From an uncultured Clostridia bacterium (GTDB lineage: Bacteria > Bacillota > Clostridia > Lachnospirales > Anaerotignaceae): a stretch of DNA of 64,000 bases. Below, piece by piece: positions 1-10,507 of this stretch. The translations under genes and the position numbers were made by a program. The stretch is taken from contig CALWGF010000007.1 in the NCBI GenBank assembly GCA_944379995.1, positions 78,224 to 142,223 of the forward strand, in the 5' to 3' direction. Below the pieces are notes generated by a model. It saw nothing but the letters and a program-made list of their open reading frames with translations, was not told the DNA's origin and searched no databases. Position 1 is the first letter of the stretch. The number at the start of each line of letters is the position of its first letter.

Positions 1-53
1 TTATAACAGTTGACCCTGTTAAAGGATTTATATACTCAGGAAAACCTGAATAA
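1..53 (+). CDS. 3' end of a gene cut by the window edge
   Basis: The open frame from position 3 to a TAA at 51-53 encodes the last 16 residues of a protein, ending ITVDPVKGFIYSGKPE. A hydrophobic strand followed by a VD..KG.(I/V)Y pattern recalls the swivelling PEP-utilising domain at the C-terminus of some pyruvate kinases, but 16 residues are too few to assign a function. A strong hairpin terminator follows at once, which supports this being a real gene end. Confidence 0.4.
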   Translation, partial: ITVDPVKGFIYSGKPE

Positions 54-70
54 TATTAAAAATGTATATT

Positions 71-99
71 AAAAGCCGGTTTATAATAAACCGGCTTTT
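71..99. terminator. Bidirectional intrinsic terminator
   Basis: A 13-bp perfect inverted repeat with a very short loop (AAAAGCCGGTTTA paired with its complement) sits between the partial plus-strand gene and the convergent minus-strand flavoredoxin-like gene. A-rich and T-rich flanks let it serve both directions. Confidence 0.85.
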
Positions 100-106
100 A
101 TAATTT

Positions 107-619
107 TTAATTAGATTTTATATATACTTTTTCTATTTCAGCTACATAAAGCATATGATAATCTGAGTCAGGATACCATTTAGATATTATTTCTGTATCT
201 AAAAAGCTTTCAGGAGAAAGATTTTGTTTATATAATACTTTACACTGTGCTGTTAATTTACCTTCTTTAAATAATGGAATAGGGCTATTTTCATCAAGTG
301 TAAGTCCGCTATTTTTAATTTTGTCTTCATCTCTACCAGAAATTTTACCCATATAAGCAAGCATTGATTTATATGAGTCATCAAAAAATGTAATTGAAAA
401 TGTATTACTTTTATCAATAAAGTTTTTTGTATATCTTTGAGGTCTTACAACAATGTATGCAACATTTTTTCCCCATAATACACCAAATCCTCCCCAAGAT
501 GCTGTCATAGCATTTGTTTTTCCATCAAATGATGAAGCAACAAGCATCCAATCTTTTCCTATAAGTTTAAATGTATTTTCTGAAATTTCTTCTGGTTGTA
601 TTTCTTTAAAAAGTTCCAA
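107..619 (-). CDS. Flavin reductase-like (flavoredoxin-type) FMN-binding protein
   Basis: This 170-residue protein resembles the flavin reductase-like FMN-binding split-barrel family. The N-terminal stretch WMLVASSFDGKTNAMTASWG matches the family strand-loop that contacts flavin, and VVRPQRYTKNFI is typical of the following segment. The predicted role is a small cytosolic FMN protein in electron transfer or flavin reduction; the substrate cannot be read from sequence. The start is a TTG codon at 617-619, supported by an AGGAGTG SD about 8 bases upstream, and no ATG fits better. It is transcribed alone, convergent with the partial gene at the window edge and divergent from pgi. Confidence 0.8.
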   Translation of the reverse strand: MELFKEIQPEEISENTFKLIGKDWMLVASSFDGKTNAMTASWGGFGVLWGKNVAYIVVRPQRYTKNFIDKSNTFSITFFDDSYKSMLAYMGKISGRDEDKIKNSGLTLDENSPIPLFKEGKLTAQCKVLYKQNLSPESFLDTEIISKWYPDSDYHMLYVAEIEKVYIKSN

Positions 620-928
620 TTTATAACACTCCTTATTTTTAATATAAGTTTATTATAACTATATATTGAATTTATGTATATAATTTTTATATACTAATAT
701 TTACTATATCTTTTTTATTTTTATATATTTAGTTTTAATAAACATAGTTTTTATTAAAATACTACTTTAAATTGTATATAGTACTAAAAAATATTAATAA
801 ATATTAAAATAAAATATATATTTTGTGTATAAATATAGCTCAAAAATATGGTAAAAATTTTCTTAGTGTGGTATAATAATGTTGTTCAAAAGAACAAAAG
901 TGAAGGTAAATAAGAGAGGAGAATTTTA
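620..928. promoter_or_regulatory. Divergent intergenic region with pgi promoter
   Basis: This AT-rich spacer carries promoters for the flavoredoxin-like gene and for pgi. For pgi there is an extended -10 (TGG followed by TATAAT at 872-877) without a good -35 box. A small hairpin (GTTC-AAAA-GAAC) lies in the 5' UTR near 883-894, ahead of a GAGAGGAG SD. No other gene or long repeat is visible. Confidence 0.55.
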
Positions 929-2269
929 ATGGCAGTAGAATTAAAATTACATGGGGTTGCACCTTTTATTAATGAGCATGAATATAAATATATTGCTCCT
1001 TTAGTAGAAACTTGTCATGAATATTTACATGGAAGAAAAGGAGCAGGCAATGATTTCCTTGGTTGGATTGATTTACCTGTTGATTATGATAAAGAAGAGT
1101 TTGCAAGAATAAAAGTTGCAGCAGAAAAAATCCAGAAACAAAGTCAGGTTCTTATTGTTATAGGTATTGGTGGTTCTTATCTTGGAACAAGAACAGCTCT
1201 TGATTTCATTAAATCACCATTCTATAACGAAGATAAATCAAAAGATACTCCTGACATATATTTTGTTGGAAATAATATAAGTTCAACATACTTAAATGAA
1301 ATAATTAAAATAATAGGAGATAGAGATTTCTCTGTAAATATTATATCAAAATCAGGTACTACAACAGAACCTGCTATCGCTTTCCGTATATTCAAAAAAA
1401 TGCTTGAAGATAAATATGGTGTAGATGGTGCTAAGGAAAGAATTTATGCTACAACAGATAGAGCAAGGGGAGCTCTTAAAAATCTTTGTAATGAAAAAGG
1501 TTATGAAACATTTATAATTCCTGATGCAGTAGGTGGTAGATTTACAGTTCTTACACCAGTTGGACTTCTTGCTATGGCTGTTGCAGGTGTTGATATAGAT
1601 GCTGTTATGAAAGGTGCTGCTGATGCTCGTGAAAGATACAGCAATCCTGATTTAGAAAAAAATGATAGCTATAAATATGCTGCATTAAGAAATATTTTCT
1701 ATCATAAAGGTAAAACAGTTGAAATACTTGCAAATTATGAACCTTGCCTTACATCTTTTGGTGAATGGTACAAACAGCTTTTTGCTGAAAGTGAAGGAAA
1801 AGACAAAAAAGGTTTATTCCCTGTAAGTGCTAATTTCTCAACAGACCTTCATTCTATTGGACAGTTTATTCAAGATGGTAATAGAACAATGTTTGAAACT
1901 GTTATCTGGAGTAAAACTCCAAAAACAGAACTTGAAATATTTAATGATGAAGAAAATATTGATGGTCTTAATTTCCTTTCAGGAAAAACATTACAGTTTG
2001 TAAATAGTAAAGCATATGAAGGAACACTTCTTGCTCATATGGACGGTGGCGTTCCTAATATCATAGTTGAAATAGATGCTATGGACGCATACAATTTTGG
2101 TTATCTTGTATACTTCTTCGAAAAAGCTCTTGCTATAAGTGGTTATCTTATTGGTGTTAATCCATTTGACCAACCAGGTGTTGAAGCATATAAGAAAAAT
2201 ATGTTTGCTCTTCTTGGAAAACCAGGATATGAAAGTGAAAAAGAAGCACTCGAAAAACGTCTTCTTTAA
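929..2269 (+). CDS. pgi: Glucose-6-phosphate isomerase
   Basis: The 446-residue product is phosphoglucose isomerase, which interconverts glucose 6-phosphate and fructose 6-phosphate in the cytosol. The phosphosugar-binding SIS signatures are clear: [15 protein letters not shown] near residue 75, [15 protein letters not shown] near 140, and the C-terminal segment [17 protein letters not shown] carrying the family's late catalytic lysine. Length matches the shorter bacterial forms (about 450 residues). The ATG follows a GAGAGGAG SD. It is a single-gene unit with its own extended -10 promoter and a strong terminator, shared convergently with the XRE regulator downstream. Confidence 0.97.
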   Translation: MAVELKLHGVAPFINEHEYKYIAPLVETCHEYLHGRKGAGNDFLGWIDLPVDYDKEEFARIKVAAEKIQKQSQVLIVIGIGGSYLGTRTALDFIKSPFYNEDKSKDTPDIYFVGNNISSTYLNEIIKIIGDRDFSVNIISKSGTTTEPAIAFRIFKKMLEDKYGVDGAKERIYATTDRARGALKNLCNEKGYETFIIPDAVGGRFTVLTPVGLLAMAVAGVDIDAVMKGAADARERYSNPDLEKNDSYKYAALRNIFYHKGKTVEILANYEPCLTSFGEWYKQLFAESEGKDKKGLFPVSANFSTDLHSIGQFIQDGNRTMFETVIWSKTPKTELEIFNDEENIDGLNFLSGKTLQFVNSKAYEGTLLAHMDGGVPNIIVEIDAMDAYNFGYLVYFFEKALAISGYLIGVNPFDQPGVEAYKKNMFALLGKPGYESEKEALEKRLL

Positions 2270-2273
2270 TAAA

Positions 2274-2308
2274 TAAAAAAAGTGCAGTTTTAACTGCACT
2301 TTTTTTAT
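2274..2308. terminator. Bidirectional terminator between pgi and XRE regulator
   Basis: The inverted repeat AGTGCAGTT/AACTGCACT at 2281-2300 is flanked by an A run and a T run, giving a U-tailed hairpin for pgi (+) and for the minus-strand regulator gene whose stop lies within it. Confidence 0.85.
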
Positions 2309-2856
2309 TTTGCTTTAATTGCTATTATAGTTGATATATTATCAATTTGATTACATAATTCATAACGTATATTTGGAAATATTATAATTTTATCACCTTT
2401 TTCAAGAGAATATTCCTCATTTTCAAATTTAATTAAAACACAACCATTTTCAATAAATAGTATATGTTCACTGTTATTATCTGAAAATATATTTTCAGAA
2501 TATGTACAATAGTTATTAATTTCAATTTTATGTATATTTATAGATGAATTATAAACTTTATCAGAAATTAGATTATAATGTTTATAATATTTATTTTCTT
2601 TATATAAGTCATATAAAATATTATTCTTTATAACTATATATTTATTTGGTAATTCTTCTTTAACTAATTCTGAAAGAGTTGTATCCATTGCATTTGCAAT
2701 AGCATTTAAAACACTTAGGCTTGGGTTACCTTTTCCTCTTTCTAATTGACTTATAAGAGCAGGGCTTAAATTAGAAACTTTGGAAAAGTCACGTATAGCC
2801 ATATTGTTTTTATGTCTAAATGATAATATTTTTTTGCCTATATTTATACTATTCAT
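2305..2856 (-). CDS. XRE-family regulator with C-terminal cupin sensor
   Basis: An N-terminal Cro/C1-type helix-turn-helix (residues about 5-60; SNLSPALISQLERGKGNPSLSVL is a textbook HTH) is joined to a C-terminal small beta-barrel of the cupin type (ILFIENGCVLIKFENEEYSLEKGDKIIIFP). Such proteins usually bind a small effector in the cupin and repress nearby genes. I chose the ATG at 2856 rather than the one four codons upstream, because GGTGAT sits 5 bases before it; this gives 183 residues. It lies beyond the terminator of carB and may be autoregulated. The effector is not evident. Confidence 0.85.
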   Translation of the reverse strand: MNSINIGKKILSFRHKNNMAIRDFSKVSNLSPALISQLERGKGNPSLSVLNAIANAMDTTLSELVKEELPNKYIVIKNNILYDLYKENKYYKHYNLISDKVYNSSINIHKIEINNYCTYSENIFSDNNSEHILFIENGCVLIKFENEEYSLEKGDKIIIFPNIRYELCNQIDNISTIIAIKAK

Positions 2857-2980
2857 TGAAATCACCATCTTACAAATAATTATATATTAAATTATATCAT
2901 AAAATATGGAAATTTTTAAGTATTTATTATTAAATTGTAAAAAATATATTATTTGTTAAATTAAGTTATAAATATGTAAA

Positions 2981-3012
2981 AAAAAGACATCTTTTACAGA
3001 TGTCTTTTTTCA
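2981..3012 (-). terminator. Terminator of the carA-carB-dapF operon
   Basis: AAAAAGACATC and GATGTCTTTTTT flank a TTTTACA loop. On the minus strand this follows the carB-dapF stop codon closely and ends in a U tract. Confidence 0.8.
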
Positions 3013-3020
3013 TTTTATTA

Positions 3021-6000
3021 TTAAATTTCTATTGTACCATCAAATACTTTTACAGCTTTTCCAGAAAGATAAATAGTATCATCAATATTACTTATAAGAA
3101 GGTCGCCACCTTTTTGTTTAACTGTAATTTCTTTATCTTCTTGACAATATCCGTTAAGCACCGCAGCAGCAGCAGCAACACAAGCACCTGTACCACAAGC
3201 CCAAGTTTCTCCACTACCTCTTTCCCATACTCTCATACGGATTGTTGTTTTATTTATAACTTGAACAAATTCTGTTGTAACTCTTTCAGGGAAGAGTGGA
3301 TTATATTCAAATTCATAACCGATTTTTTCTATATCAATAGCATCAAGATTATCACAGAATACAACACAATGTGGATTACCAAGATTTATACAAGTTACAT
3401 TGTATGGTGTTCTATTTATTACAACAGGACGATTTATAACTTTATCGCCTTCAAGATTTACAGGAACAAGTTTAGGGTCAAGAACTATTTTACCCATTTC
3501 AACAGTTGCAGAAACAGCTTTTCCATTCTGTGTGAAAAGCTTAACTTTTCTTACACCGCTTAATGTTTCAACTGTAAGGTCTGTTTTATTTACGATACCA
3601 TTATCATAAACATATTTTGCAAGACATCTTATAGCATTACCACCCATAAATTCTTCACTACCATCAAGGTTGTAAAGTTTCATTTTTACATCTGCTACAT
3701 TTGATTTACATATAAGAACTACACCTTCGCCACCAATACTGAAATGTCTGTTTGAAAGTGTAACAGCAAGTGATTCAGGGCTTTCAATCATATTTTCATC
3801 ATTCATACAGTTGAAATAAATGAAGTCATTTCCTGTACCATGCATTTTTGTAAATTTAAGAGCAAGTTTTTCTTCACGCATATTGTTAATATCAATAAGT
3901 TCGATATTATTCTGTGAGAAACGGCTCATAAGACAGTTTGCAAGAGCATCTGCTGTATCAAGTGATGTAAGGCAAGGTATAGCATGTTCAACTGCTATAC
4001 GGCGTATTTTAACGCTGTCACGGCTTGGAAGTCTTCCTTTTGATGAAGTAGAAATAATATAATTGATTTTTCCGCTTTCAAGAAGAGTTTTTGTGTTTTC
4101 GCTTCCTTCGTGTATTTTATTTACAGGTGTTACATTAAGCCCTGCATCATTTAATACTTTTGCTGTTCCTTTTGTTGAGTAAAGTTCGAATCCAAGAGCA
4201 GCATATTTTTTAGCTATATCAACGATTTCACCTTTATCACTATTCTTTACAGTAATAAACATTGCACCGTTTTTCTTCATTTTATATCCAGCAGCTATAA
4301 GACCTTTATAGAGAGCTTCTCCTAATGTTGTACCAATACCGAGAACTTCTCCAGTTGATTTCATTTCAGGTCCAAGCTGAACGTCTACGTCAATAAGTTT
4401 TTCAAATGAGAATACTGGAACTTTTACAGCAATGTATGGAGGTGTTTTGTAAAGTCCTGTACCATATCCAAGGTCTTTAAGTTTTTTACCAAGCATACAA
4501 GCTGTTGCAAGGTCAACCATAGGAACACCTGTAACTTTGCTTATATATGGTATTGTTCTTGAAGAACGTGGATTTACTTCTATAACATAAATCTGGTTTT
4601 CATATATTACATACTGAATATTTACAAGACCTTTTGTTTTAAGTGAAACAGCAAGGTTCTTTGTATAATCAATAATTTTTTCTGTAAGTTCTCCACTAAC
4701 ATTCCAAGCAGGGTAAACAGCAATAGAGTCACCAGAGTGTATACCAGCTCTTTCAACGTGTTCCATAATACCTGGAATAAGAATATCTTCACCATCACAA
4801 ATAGCATCAACTTCAATTTCAACACCCATAAGGTATTTGTCAATAAGAATAGGATTTTCTATTTCGTGAGCAAGAATTATTTTCATATATTCAATAATAT
4901 CTTCATCACTAAATGCGATAATCATATTCTGTCCACCTAATACATATGAAGGACGCATAAGAACAGGGTACTGAAGTTCATTTGCAACTTTTAAAGCCTC
5001 TTCAGTTGTCATTACTGTATAACCAGAAGGACGTTTAATTCCAAGGCTTTCAAGAAGTGCATCAAAACGTTCTCTGTCTTCGGCAGCATCAATACTATCA
5101 GCAGGAGTACCAAGAATATTTACACCTTGTGTTTCAAGGAATTTTGTAAGTTTAATAGCTGTCTGTCCACCGAATGCAACTACAACACCATATGGTTTTT
5201 CTGTTTCAATGATATTCATTACATCTTCAGGTGTAAGTGGTTCAAAGTAAAGTCTGTCTGCTGTGTCAAAGTCAGTTGATACAGTTTCAGGATTGTTATT
5301 TGCTATAACAACTTCAAATCCAGCTTTTTTAAGTGACCATACACAATGAACTGAAGCATAATCGAATTCTATACCCTGACCAATTCTTATTGGACCAGAA
5401 CCGAATACTATAACTGTCTTTTTGTCTGAATTTCTTTCTGCAATAAATTCAGCAGCTTCATTTTCTGTGTCATATGTTGAATAGAAATATGGAGTTTCAG
5501 CTTTGAATTCAGCAGCACAAGTATCAACCATTTTAAATACGCCTTTGCGTGGGTTTTCTATTTTCTGTCCTGAAATTCTTTCAATTACTTTATCAGGGTA
5601 ACCATATTTTTTACCTTTTATATAAAGCTCTTCTGTAAGAGTATTTTCTGCAATTTCTTTTTCATAATCAACAAGGTGTCTTAATTTATTTAAGAACCAG
5701 AAATCAATTTTTGTTATATCATGAATGTATTCAAGAGTAATTCCTCTCTTAATTGCTTCAAATACAACAAAAAGTCTTTCGTCATCGCATACACTTATTT
5801 TATCTTTTATTTCCTCATCACTTAATTCAGCAAGTTTTGGAAGGTTAAGGCTATCAAGAGATATTTCAGCACCTCTTACAGCTTTCATAATAGCCATTTC
5901 GAAGTTTGGACCAATAGCCATAACTTCACCAGTAGCTTTCATCTGTGTTCCAAGTGTACGTTTTGCATAAACAAATTTATCAAAAGGCCATTTTGGAAGT

Positions 6001-7067
6001 TTAACAACAACATAGTCAAGAGCAGGCTCAAAACAAGCATATGTTTTTCCAGTAACGGCATTTTTAATTTCATCAAGAGTGTAACCGATAGCTATTTTTG
6101 CAGCAACTTTAGCAATAGGATAACCTGTTGCTTTTGATGCAAGAGCAGAAGAACGAGATACACGAGGGTTAACTTCAATTACAGCATAGTCAAAGCTATT
6201 TGGGTCTAAAGCAAACTGACAGTTACAACCACCTTCAACACCAAGAGCAGAAACAATGTTTAATGAAGCTGAACGAAGCATCTGATATTCTTTGTCTGAA
6301 AGTGTAACAGCAGGAGCAATAACAACAGAGTCACCTGTATGAACACCAACAGGGTCAAAGTTTTCCATTGAACATACTGTTATACAGTTTCCAGCACTAT
6401 CACGAATAACTTCAAATTCAATTTCTTTCCAACCGGAAATACATTTTTCAACGAGGATTTGTGTAATAGGGGAGAGACGAAGTCCGTTTGCTGCTATTTC
6501 TCTAAGTTCTTCTTCGTTATAACAGATACCACCACCTGTACCACCAAGTGTGAATGCAGGACGAATGATAACTGGGTATCCTATTTTATTTGTAAATGCT
6601 ATTGCATCTTCAAGAGTGTTTACAACTTCAGAAGGAATGACAGGTTCACCGATTTCAAGCATAGTATCTTTAAACATCTGTCTGTCTTCAGCTTTATCTA
6701 TTGTTAAAGGATTAGCACCAAGAAGTTTTACATTGTTCTCTTCAAGGAAACCTTCTTTTGCAAGCTGCATAGAAAGAGTAAGACCTGTTTGTCCACCAAG
6801 TGTTGAAAGTATACTGTCTGGTTTTTCTTTCTTTATAATTCTTTTTAAAACATCAATTGTTAATGGCTCAATATAAATTTTATCAGCCATAGCCTTATCA
6901 GTCATAATTGTAGCAGGGTTGCTGTTTACAAGAACAACTTCAAGACCTTCTTCTCTTAAAGCACGGCAGGCCTGAGTTCCGGCATAGTCAAATTCTGCCG
7001 CTTGTCCGATTATAATAGGACCTGAACCTATAACAAGTACCTTTTTAATATCATTTTTAAGTGGCAT
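3021..7067 (-). CDS. carB: Carbamoyl-phosphate synthase large subunit fused to diaminopimelate epimerase
   Basis: One uninterrupted 1348-codon frame encodes two enzymes. Residues 1 to about 1062 are CarB: two ATP-grasp halves, each opening with a glycine-rich GSGPI.IGQ..EFDYA motif (near residues 13 and 555), followed by the allosteric MGS-like domain. From about residue 1063 ([20 protein letters not shown]) the protein is DapF, which makes meso-diaminopimelate for lysine and peptidoglycan. I see no SD before that internal Met, so separate initiation is unlikely. In the DapF half the second catalytic cysteine ([11 protein letters not shown]) is kept, but the usual MCGNGIRC reads MGGNAIRC, so the first acid/base cysteine is glycine. 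The start ATG overlaps the carA stop (TAATG). Confidence 0.93.
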   Translation of the reverse strand: MPLKNDIKKVLVIGSGPIIIGQAAEFDYAGTQACRALREEGLEVVLVNSNPATIMTDKAMADKIYIEPLTIDVLKRIIKKEKPDSILSTLGGQTGLTLSMQLAKEGFLEENNVKLLGANPLTIDKAEDRQMFKDTMLEIGEPVIPSEVVNTLEDAIAFTNKIGYPVIIRPAFTLGGTGGGICYNEEELREIAANGLRLSPITQILVEKCISGWKEIEFEVIRDSAGNCITVCSMENFDPVGVHTGDSVVIAPAVTLSDKEYQMLRSASLNIVSALGVEGGCNCQFALDPNSFDYAVIEVNPRVSRSSALASKATGYPIAKVAAKIAIGYTLDEIKNAVTGKTYACFEPALDYVVVKLPKWPFDKFVYAKRTLGTQMKATGEVMAIGPNFEMAIMKAVRGAEISLDSLNLPKLAELSDEEIKDKISVCDDERLFVVFEAIKRGITLEYIHDITKIDFWFLNKLRHLVDYEKEIAENTLTEELYIKGKKYGYPDKVIERISGQKIENPRKGVFKMVDTCAAEFKAETPYFYSTYDTENEAAEFIAERNSDKKTVIVFGSGPIRIGQGIEFDYASVHCVWSLKKAGFEVVIANNNPETVSTDFDTADRLYFEPLTPEDVMNIIETEKPYGVVVAFGGQTAIKLTKFLETQGVNILGTPADSIDAAEDRERFDALLESLGIKRPSGYTVMTTEEALKVANELQYPVLMRPSYVLGGQNMIIAFSDEDIIEYMKIILAHEIENPILIDKYLMGVEIEVDAICDGEDILIPGIMEHVERAGIHSGDSIAVYPAWNVSGELTEKIIDYTKNLAVSLKTKGLVNIQYVIYENQIYVIEVNPRSSRTIPYISKVTGVPMVDLATACMLGKKLKDLGYGTGLYKTPPYIAVKVPVFSFEKLIDVDVQLGPEMKSTGEVLGIGTTLGEALYKGLIAAGYKMKKNGAMFITVKNSDKGEIVDIAKKYAALGFELYSTKGTAKVLNDAGLNVTPVNKIHEGSENTKTLLESGKINYIISTSSKGRLPSRDSVKIRRIAVEHAIPCLTSLDTADALANCLMSRFSQNNIELIDINNMREEKLALKFTKMHGTGNDFIYFNCMNDENMIESPESLAVTLSNRHFSIGGEGVVLICKSNVADVKMKLYNLDGSEEFMGGNAIRCLAKYVYDNGIVNKTDLTVETLSGVRKVKLFTQNGKAVSATVEMGKIVLDPKLVPVNLEGDKVINRPVVINRTPYNVTCINLGNPHCVVFCDNLDAIDIEKIGYEFEYNPLFPERVTTEFVQVINKTTIRMRVWERGSGETWACGTGACVAAAAAVLNGYCQEDKEITVKQKGGDLLISNIDDTIYLSGKAVKVFDGTIEI

Positions 7068-8140
7068 TATTTTGTACCTCCCATAACATTAATAAATTTA
7101 TCAAATAAGAACATTGTATCTTTTGGACCACCACAAGCTTCTGGGTGGAACTGAACAGTATATACAGGTGAGTTTTTATAAATAACACCTTCACAAGTTC
7201 CATCATTAACATTTACCCAGCTTAATTCAGCATGTGCTGGAAGAGATTCTGTATCAACAGCATAACCATGGTTCTGGCTTGAAATATAAACTCTGCCTGT
7301 TTCAACTTCTTTTACAGGCTGATTTCCACCACGATGACCATATTTAAGTTTGCTTGTTGTTGCACCTTGTGAAAGAGCTGTAAGCTGATGTCCAAGACAA
7401 ATACCAAATATAGGAGTTTTTGACTCAACAAGAGCTTTTATTTCTTCGATAATTTCAACATTTTCTGCTGGGTCTCCAGGGCCGTTTGAAAGCATTATTC
7501 CATCTGGTTTCATAGCAAGTATTTCAGAAGCTGTTGTATAAGAAGGAACTACTGTAACTTTACAACCTCTTTTTATAAGTTCACGCTGGATATTTGCTTT
7601 TTCGCCAAAGTCCATAAGAACAACATGTTTGTTGCCTTCTTCGTTATATACTTTAACAGAGTTACAAGTAGCACTTTTAACAGCACCTGTTACTTTGTAT
7701 GCTTTAAGCTCGTTTATTATTTCATCAATATTTTCAACAGATTTTGTTATTTTTGCATTCATAACACCATATTCTCTTATGATTTTTGTAAGCTGACGTG
7801 TGTCAATATCATAAAGACCAATAACACCTGCGTCCTTTAAAAAAGTGTCAAGGTCGCCCTCACAACGGAAATTAGAAGGTTCTTGACACCATTCGCGTAC
7901 AACGTATGCTTTTAAATAAGGCTTATCGCTTTCAAAGTCTGAAGGAATAACACCATAGTTTCCAATTAATGGGAAAGTCTGCACAACAATTTGTCCAAAA
8001 TAACTTGGGTCTGTAATAGTTTCAAGATATCCTGTCATAGCTGTTGAGAAAACTATTTCTCCAGTTATTTCTCCAGAAGCTCCAAAAGATTTACCTTCAA
8101 AAATCTGTCCATTTTCAAGTACTAAATATAATTTTTCCAT
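7067..8140 (-). CDS. carA: Carbamoyl-phosphate synthase small subunit (glutaminase)
   Basis: This 357-residue protein is the class I glutamine amidotransferase subunit of carbamoyl-phosphate synthase. It supplies ammonia to CarB for pyrimidine and arginine synthesis. The nucleophile motif [15 protein letters not shown] and the histidine-glutamate pair in [13 protein letters not shown] are present, as is the N-terminal CPSase domain ([21 protein letters not shown]). The SD CGGAGGAA precedes the ATG. Its stop overlaps the carB start by one base, so the two are translationally coupled. A long structured leader with an intrinsic terminator lies upstream. Confidence 0.97.
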   Translation of the reverse strand: MEKLYLVLENGQIFEGKSFGASGEITGEIVFSTAMTGYLETITDPSYFGQIVVQTFPLIGNYGVIPSDFESDKPYLKAYVVREWCQEPSNFRCEGDLDTFLKDAGVIGLYDIDTRQLTKIIREYGVMNAKITKSVENIDEIINELKAYKVTGAVKSATCNSVKVYNEEGNKHVVLMDFGEKANIQRELIKRGCKVTVVPSYTTASEILAMKPDGIMLSNGPGDPAENVEIIEEIKALVESKTPIFGICLGHQLTALSQGATTSKLKYGHRGGNQPVKEVETGRVYISSQNHGYAVDTESLPAHAELSWVNVNDGTCEGVIYKNSPVYTVQFHPEACGGPKDTMFLFDKFINVMGGTK

Positions 8141-8207
8141 CTGAATTCCTCCGATTACTCAAGTGAAATTGTAGAATTAACATATTAAATAAATTTTGTA
8201 ATATGCC

Positions 8208-8340
8208 TAAAAAAAAACGGAGTTAAAAAATTCTCCGCTTTTACCCATGATAAATAAGGGACAAAAGCCCCGAATTTATCTAAAAATAAATCAAAGCTTG
8301 TTTGTTTCAATATAAAGCTACAAGCTTATTCTTATTAACT
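8208..8340 (-). promoter_or_regulatory. Structured carA leader with intrinsic terminator (attenuator candidate)
   Basis: Read on the minus strand, three hairpins precede carA. Hairpin A pairs AAGCTTGT with ACAAGCTT (8294-8327). Hairpin B pairs GATAAAT with ATTTATC and, inside it, GGGGC with GTCCC around a TTTT loop (8249-8280). Hairpin C is CGGAG/CTCCG followed by nine U (8209-8237), an intrinsic terminator about 70 bases before the carA ATG. A plausible promoter lies just upstream (TGGACA, 17 bases, TAAAAT, about 8355-8385). This looks like transcription attenuation. It does not match the PyrR-binding loop I know or a T-box, and the ligand is unknown. Confidence 0.55.
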
Positions 8341-8557
8341 TATTTTTTACATTTTATAGCAAGATTGCAACATTGTCCATAGGTATTTTTGACTAATTAA
8401 TAACCTTTTACATTGTAATGGTTTGTGTAAGTGTGCAATAAATATAATTTTTAGACATAATATTACGTATTGATATAAAATATGCTAAAAAAATGTATAT
8501 TATTTGAACTCATAAACAAAAAAATTAATAATTTAACATAGATTATTTTAATAAAAA
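8341..8557. other. Intergenic spacer between carA leader and ANTAR operon end
   Basis: This AT-rich stretch holds the likely carA promoter on the minus strand. I see no clear hairpin terminator after the ANTAR regulator gene, only U-rich runs, so some read-through from the nitrogen operon into carAB is possible. No gene is visible. Confidence 0.4.
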
Positions 8558-9145
8558 TCAGCTGTCATAAGTATTAAGAATATCTTTAGCTATTGCAGAT
8601 TTTGTTCTTCTTGTATCCATAGCTTGTTTTTCAATATATCTATGAGCTGTTGCCTCTGTCATATTAAGATATTGTATAAGAGCACATTTTGCTCTGTCAA
8701 CAAGTCTTATTTCTTCTATTTTCTTTTGGAGTTTCATATTTTCTTTTTCAAGTATATGAAGTCTTTTTTGTGTTGCAAAAACTAATTTTACAGCACTATA
8801 AAAAGATTGTCTTCCTAAAGGTTTTGAAAGAACAACAATGCCATAGTCTTCAACTTTATCACATACATCATCATATATATCAGATTTAACAATAAGTATA
8901 ATACCAGACATAGTATTTGAAGAAGCATAAAGTGCAAGCTCATGACCAAACTCATCAGTTAAAGGTGTATTAACTATAATAATATCAAAACTATCTTCTA
9001 TAAGCATTCGTCTTGCTTCTGAACCGTTTTTGGTAGAAAAAAGTCTTGTTGTTCCTAAAGTATTTTTTAAAATATCCTCAATTATGTCAGAACCTTTTTC
9101 GCTACCAGAAATAATAAGAGCATTTGATGTATTATTCAACTCCAT
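8558..9145 (-). CDS. ANTAR-domain antitermination regulator with pseudo-receiver
   Basis: The 195-residue protein has a response-regulator-like fold (residues 8-122), a coiled-coil linker (about 125-145) and an ANTAR RNA-binding domain (about 136-190, AKCALIQYLNMTEATAHRYI...). ANTAR proteins such as NasR, AmiR and EutV bind hexaloop RNA hairpins and block an intrinsic terminator. The receiver looks non-phosphorylatable: Asn59 replaces the acceptor Asp (DIIIVNTP), the acidic pair at the N-terminus is missing, and only Lys108 is kept. It should therefore be controlled by a partner or ligand, as AmiR and NasT are. It is the last gene of the gltB1-glnA operon, and matching hairpins occur at three nitrogen genes in this window. 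Confidence 0.88.
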   Translation of the reverse strand: MELNNTSNALIISGSEKGSDIIEDILKNTLGTTRLFSTKNGSEARRMLIEDSFDIIIVNTPLTDEFGHELALYASSNTMSGIILIVKSDIYDDVCDKVEDYGIVVLSKPLGRQSFYSAVKLVFATQKRLHILEKENMKLQKKIEEIRLVDRAKCALIQYLNMTEATAHRYIEKQAMDTRRTKSAIAKDILNTYDS

Positions 9146-9173
9146 TCACCCCTTTTTAAAGCATATGAAAATT

Positions 9174-10487
9174 TTATACTCTATAAAAATAATTAAAGAG
9201 TTCGAAATTTTCTTTATCTTCTGAATTAGAGTAAAGAGAGTATTCTTTTCTTTTTATTGAAATATATTTTTCTAATGTTTTATTAGGTATTACTGATTTT
9301 ATAAAATCACTTTTTTCTGCTAAAATAATAGCTTCTTCAAGGGTTTCAGGAAGTTTTTTGAAATCCTTTGAATTTTTATTTTCATACATATTAAAATTAT
9401 ATGAAGGAATAAGTTTAATACCTTTTTTAATTCCTTCCATACCTGCTTTTATAATCAATGCTAAAGCAATATAAGGATTACAAGAAGGGTCAGGGGAACG
9501 AAGTTCCATACGGCTGTTTTCGCCCTTAGACGCAGGTATTCTTATAAGCTGTGAACGATTTTGATGTGACCAGCTTATGTATTTAGGTGCTTCAAAATTT
9601 CCAAAACGAGAATAAGAATTTGTAATAGGATTAAGGAATAATGTTATTTCTTGAATTCTTTCAAGTATTCCAGCAATGAAACTTTCAGCAGCCTGTGAAT
9701 GTTCATCTATTTCTGTTTTAAATATGTTTAAACCATTTTTAAAAAGTGAAAGATTTATATGCAGACCATTTCCGCTTTCGTTTTTTAATGGTTTTGGCAT
9801 AAATGATGCATAAAGACCATTTCTTGCAGCAACTGATTTTACAACAGACTTAAATGTTACAAAGTTATCAGCTGTTGTAAGAGCATCATCATATTTAAAA
9901 TCTATTTCGTTTTGTCCCGGACCAGACTCATGATGAGAACTTTCCGGAGTTATATTCATTTCTTCAAGTGTAAGACATATTTCACGTCTTATATTTTCGC
10001 CTTTATCAATAGGGGCAATGTCAAAATATGTTCCCATATCAAAAGGTTTTTTTGTAGGAAAACCATTTTCATCAGTTTCAAAAAGATAGAATTCAAATTC
10101 TGTTCCTACTTTACAAATGTATTTCATTTCTTTAAGTTCATTTAATACATTTTTTAATATATATCTTCCATCGCCTTCAAAATGTCTTCCGTCAGGATAT
10201 TTTATATCACAAAAGAAACGAACAACACGACCTCTTGAAGGACGCCATGGAAGTATTGAAAGGGTAGATGGGTCAGGCACTAAAAATAGGTCTGACTCAT
10301 CTATATTCATAAAACCATCTATTGATGAAGCGTCAAATGATATACCTGTATCAAATGCACGAGGAAGCTCTGAAGGCATTATTGATATATTTTTTTGTAC
10401 ACCGAAAATATCGCAAAATGCAAGTCTTATAAATTTTACATCATTTTCTTCAACAAATTGAAGAACCTCTGATATTGTATAATTCAT
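9174..10487 (-). CDS. glnA: Glutamine synthetase, type I
   Basis: The 437-residue enzyme condenses ammonia with glutamate using ATP. It has the beta-grasp N-terminus (VKFIRLAFCDIFGVQKNI), the metal-binding stretch GTEFEFYLF, the HHESGPGQNEIDF motif, FMPKPL...GNGLHIN, and the glutamate-binding NRSQLIRIP. Length fits the short GSI-alpha class of Firmicutes, and no C-terminal adenylylation-site motif is seen. The start follows GAGGTGAT. It lies 20 bases after the GXGXG protein and just before the ANTAR gene, so it is co-transcribed with glutamate synthase. A second, unrelated synthetase (GlnN) is divergently encoded nearby. Confidence 0.95.
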   Translation of the reverse strand: MNYTISEVLQFVEENDVKFIRLAFCDIFGVQKNISIMPSELPRAFDTGISFDASSIDGFMNIDESDLFLVPDPSTLSILPWRPSRGRVVRFFCDIKYPDGRHFEGDGRYILKNVLNELKEMKYICKVGTEFEFYLFETDENGFPTKKPFDMGTYFDIAPIDKGENIRREICLTLEEMNITPESSHHESGPGQNEIDFKYDDALTTADNFVTFKSVVKSVAARNGLYASFMPKPLKNESGNGLHINLSLFKNGLNIFKTEIDEHSQAAESFIAGILERIQEITLFLNPITNSYSRFGNFEAPKYISWSHQNRSQLIRIPASKGENSRMELRSPDPSCNPYIALALIIKAGMEGIKKGIKLIPSYNFNMYENKNSKDFKKLPETLEEAIILAEKSDFIKSVIPNKTLEKYISIKRKEYSLYSNSEDKENFELFNYFYRV

Positions 10488-10507
10488 AGTATCACCTCAA
10501 ATAAAAA

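Noticed and set aside
3000..6876. Several open frames on the plus strand across carB
   Set aside because: They are antisense shadows of the strongly conserved CarB-DapF frame, with no SD and composition typical of reverse-frame artefacts.
8208..8260. AAAAGC in the carA leader as a fourth ANTAR hexaloop
   Set aside because: The flanking bases (GGGT and GGAG) cannot pair, so no hairpin forms.
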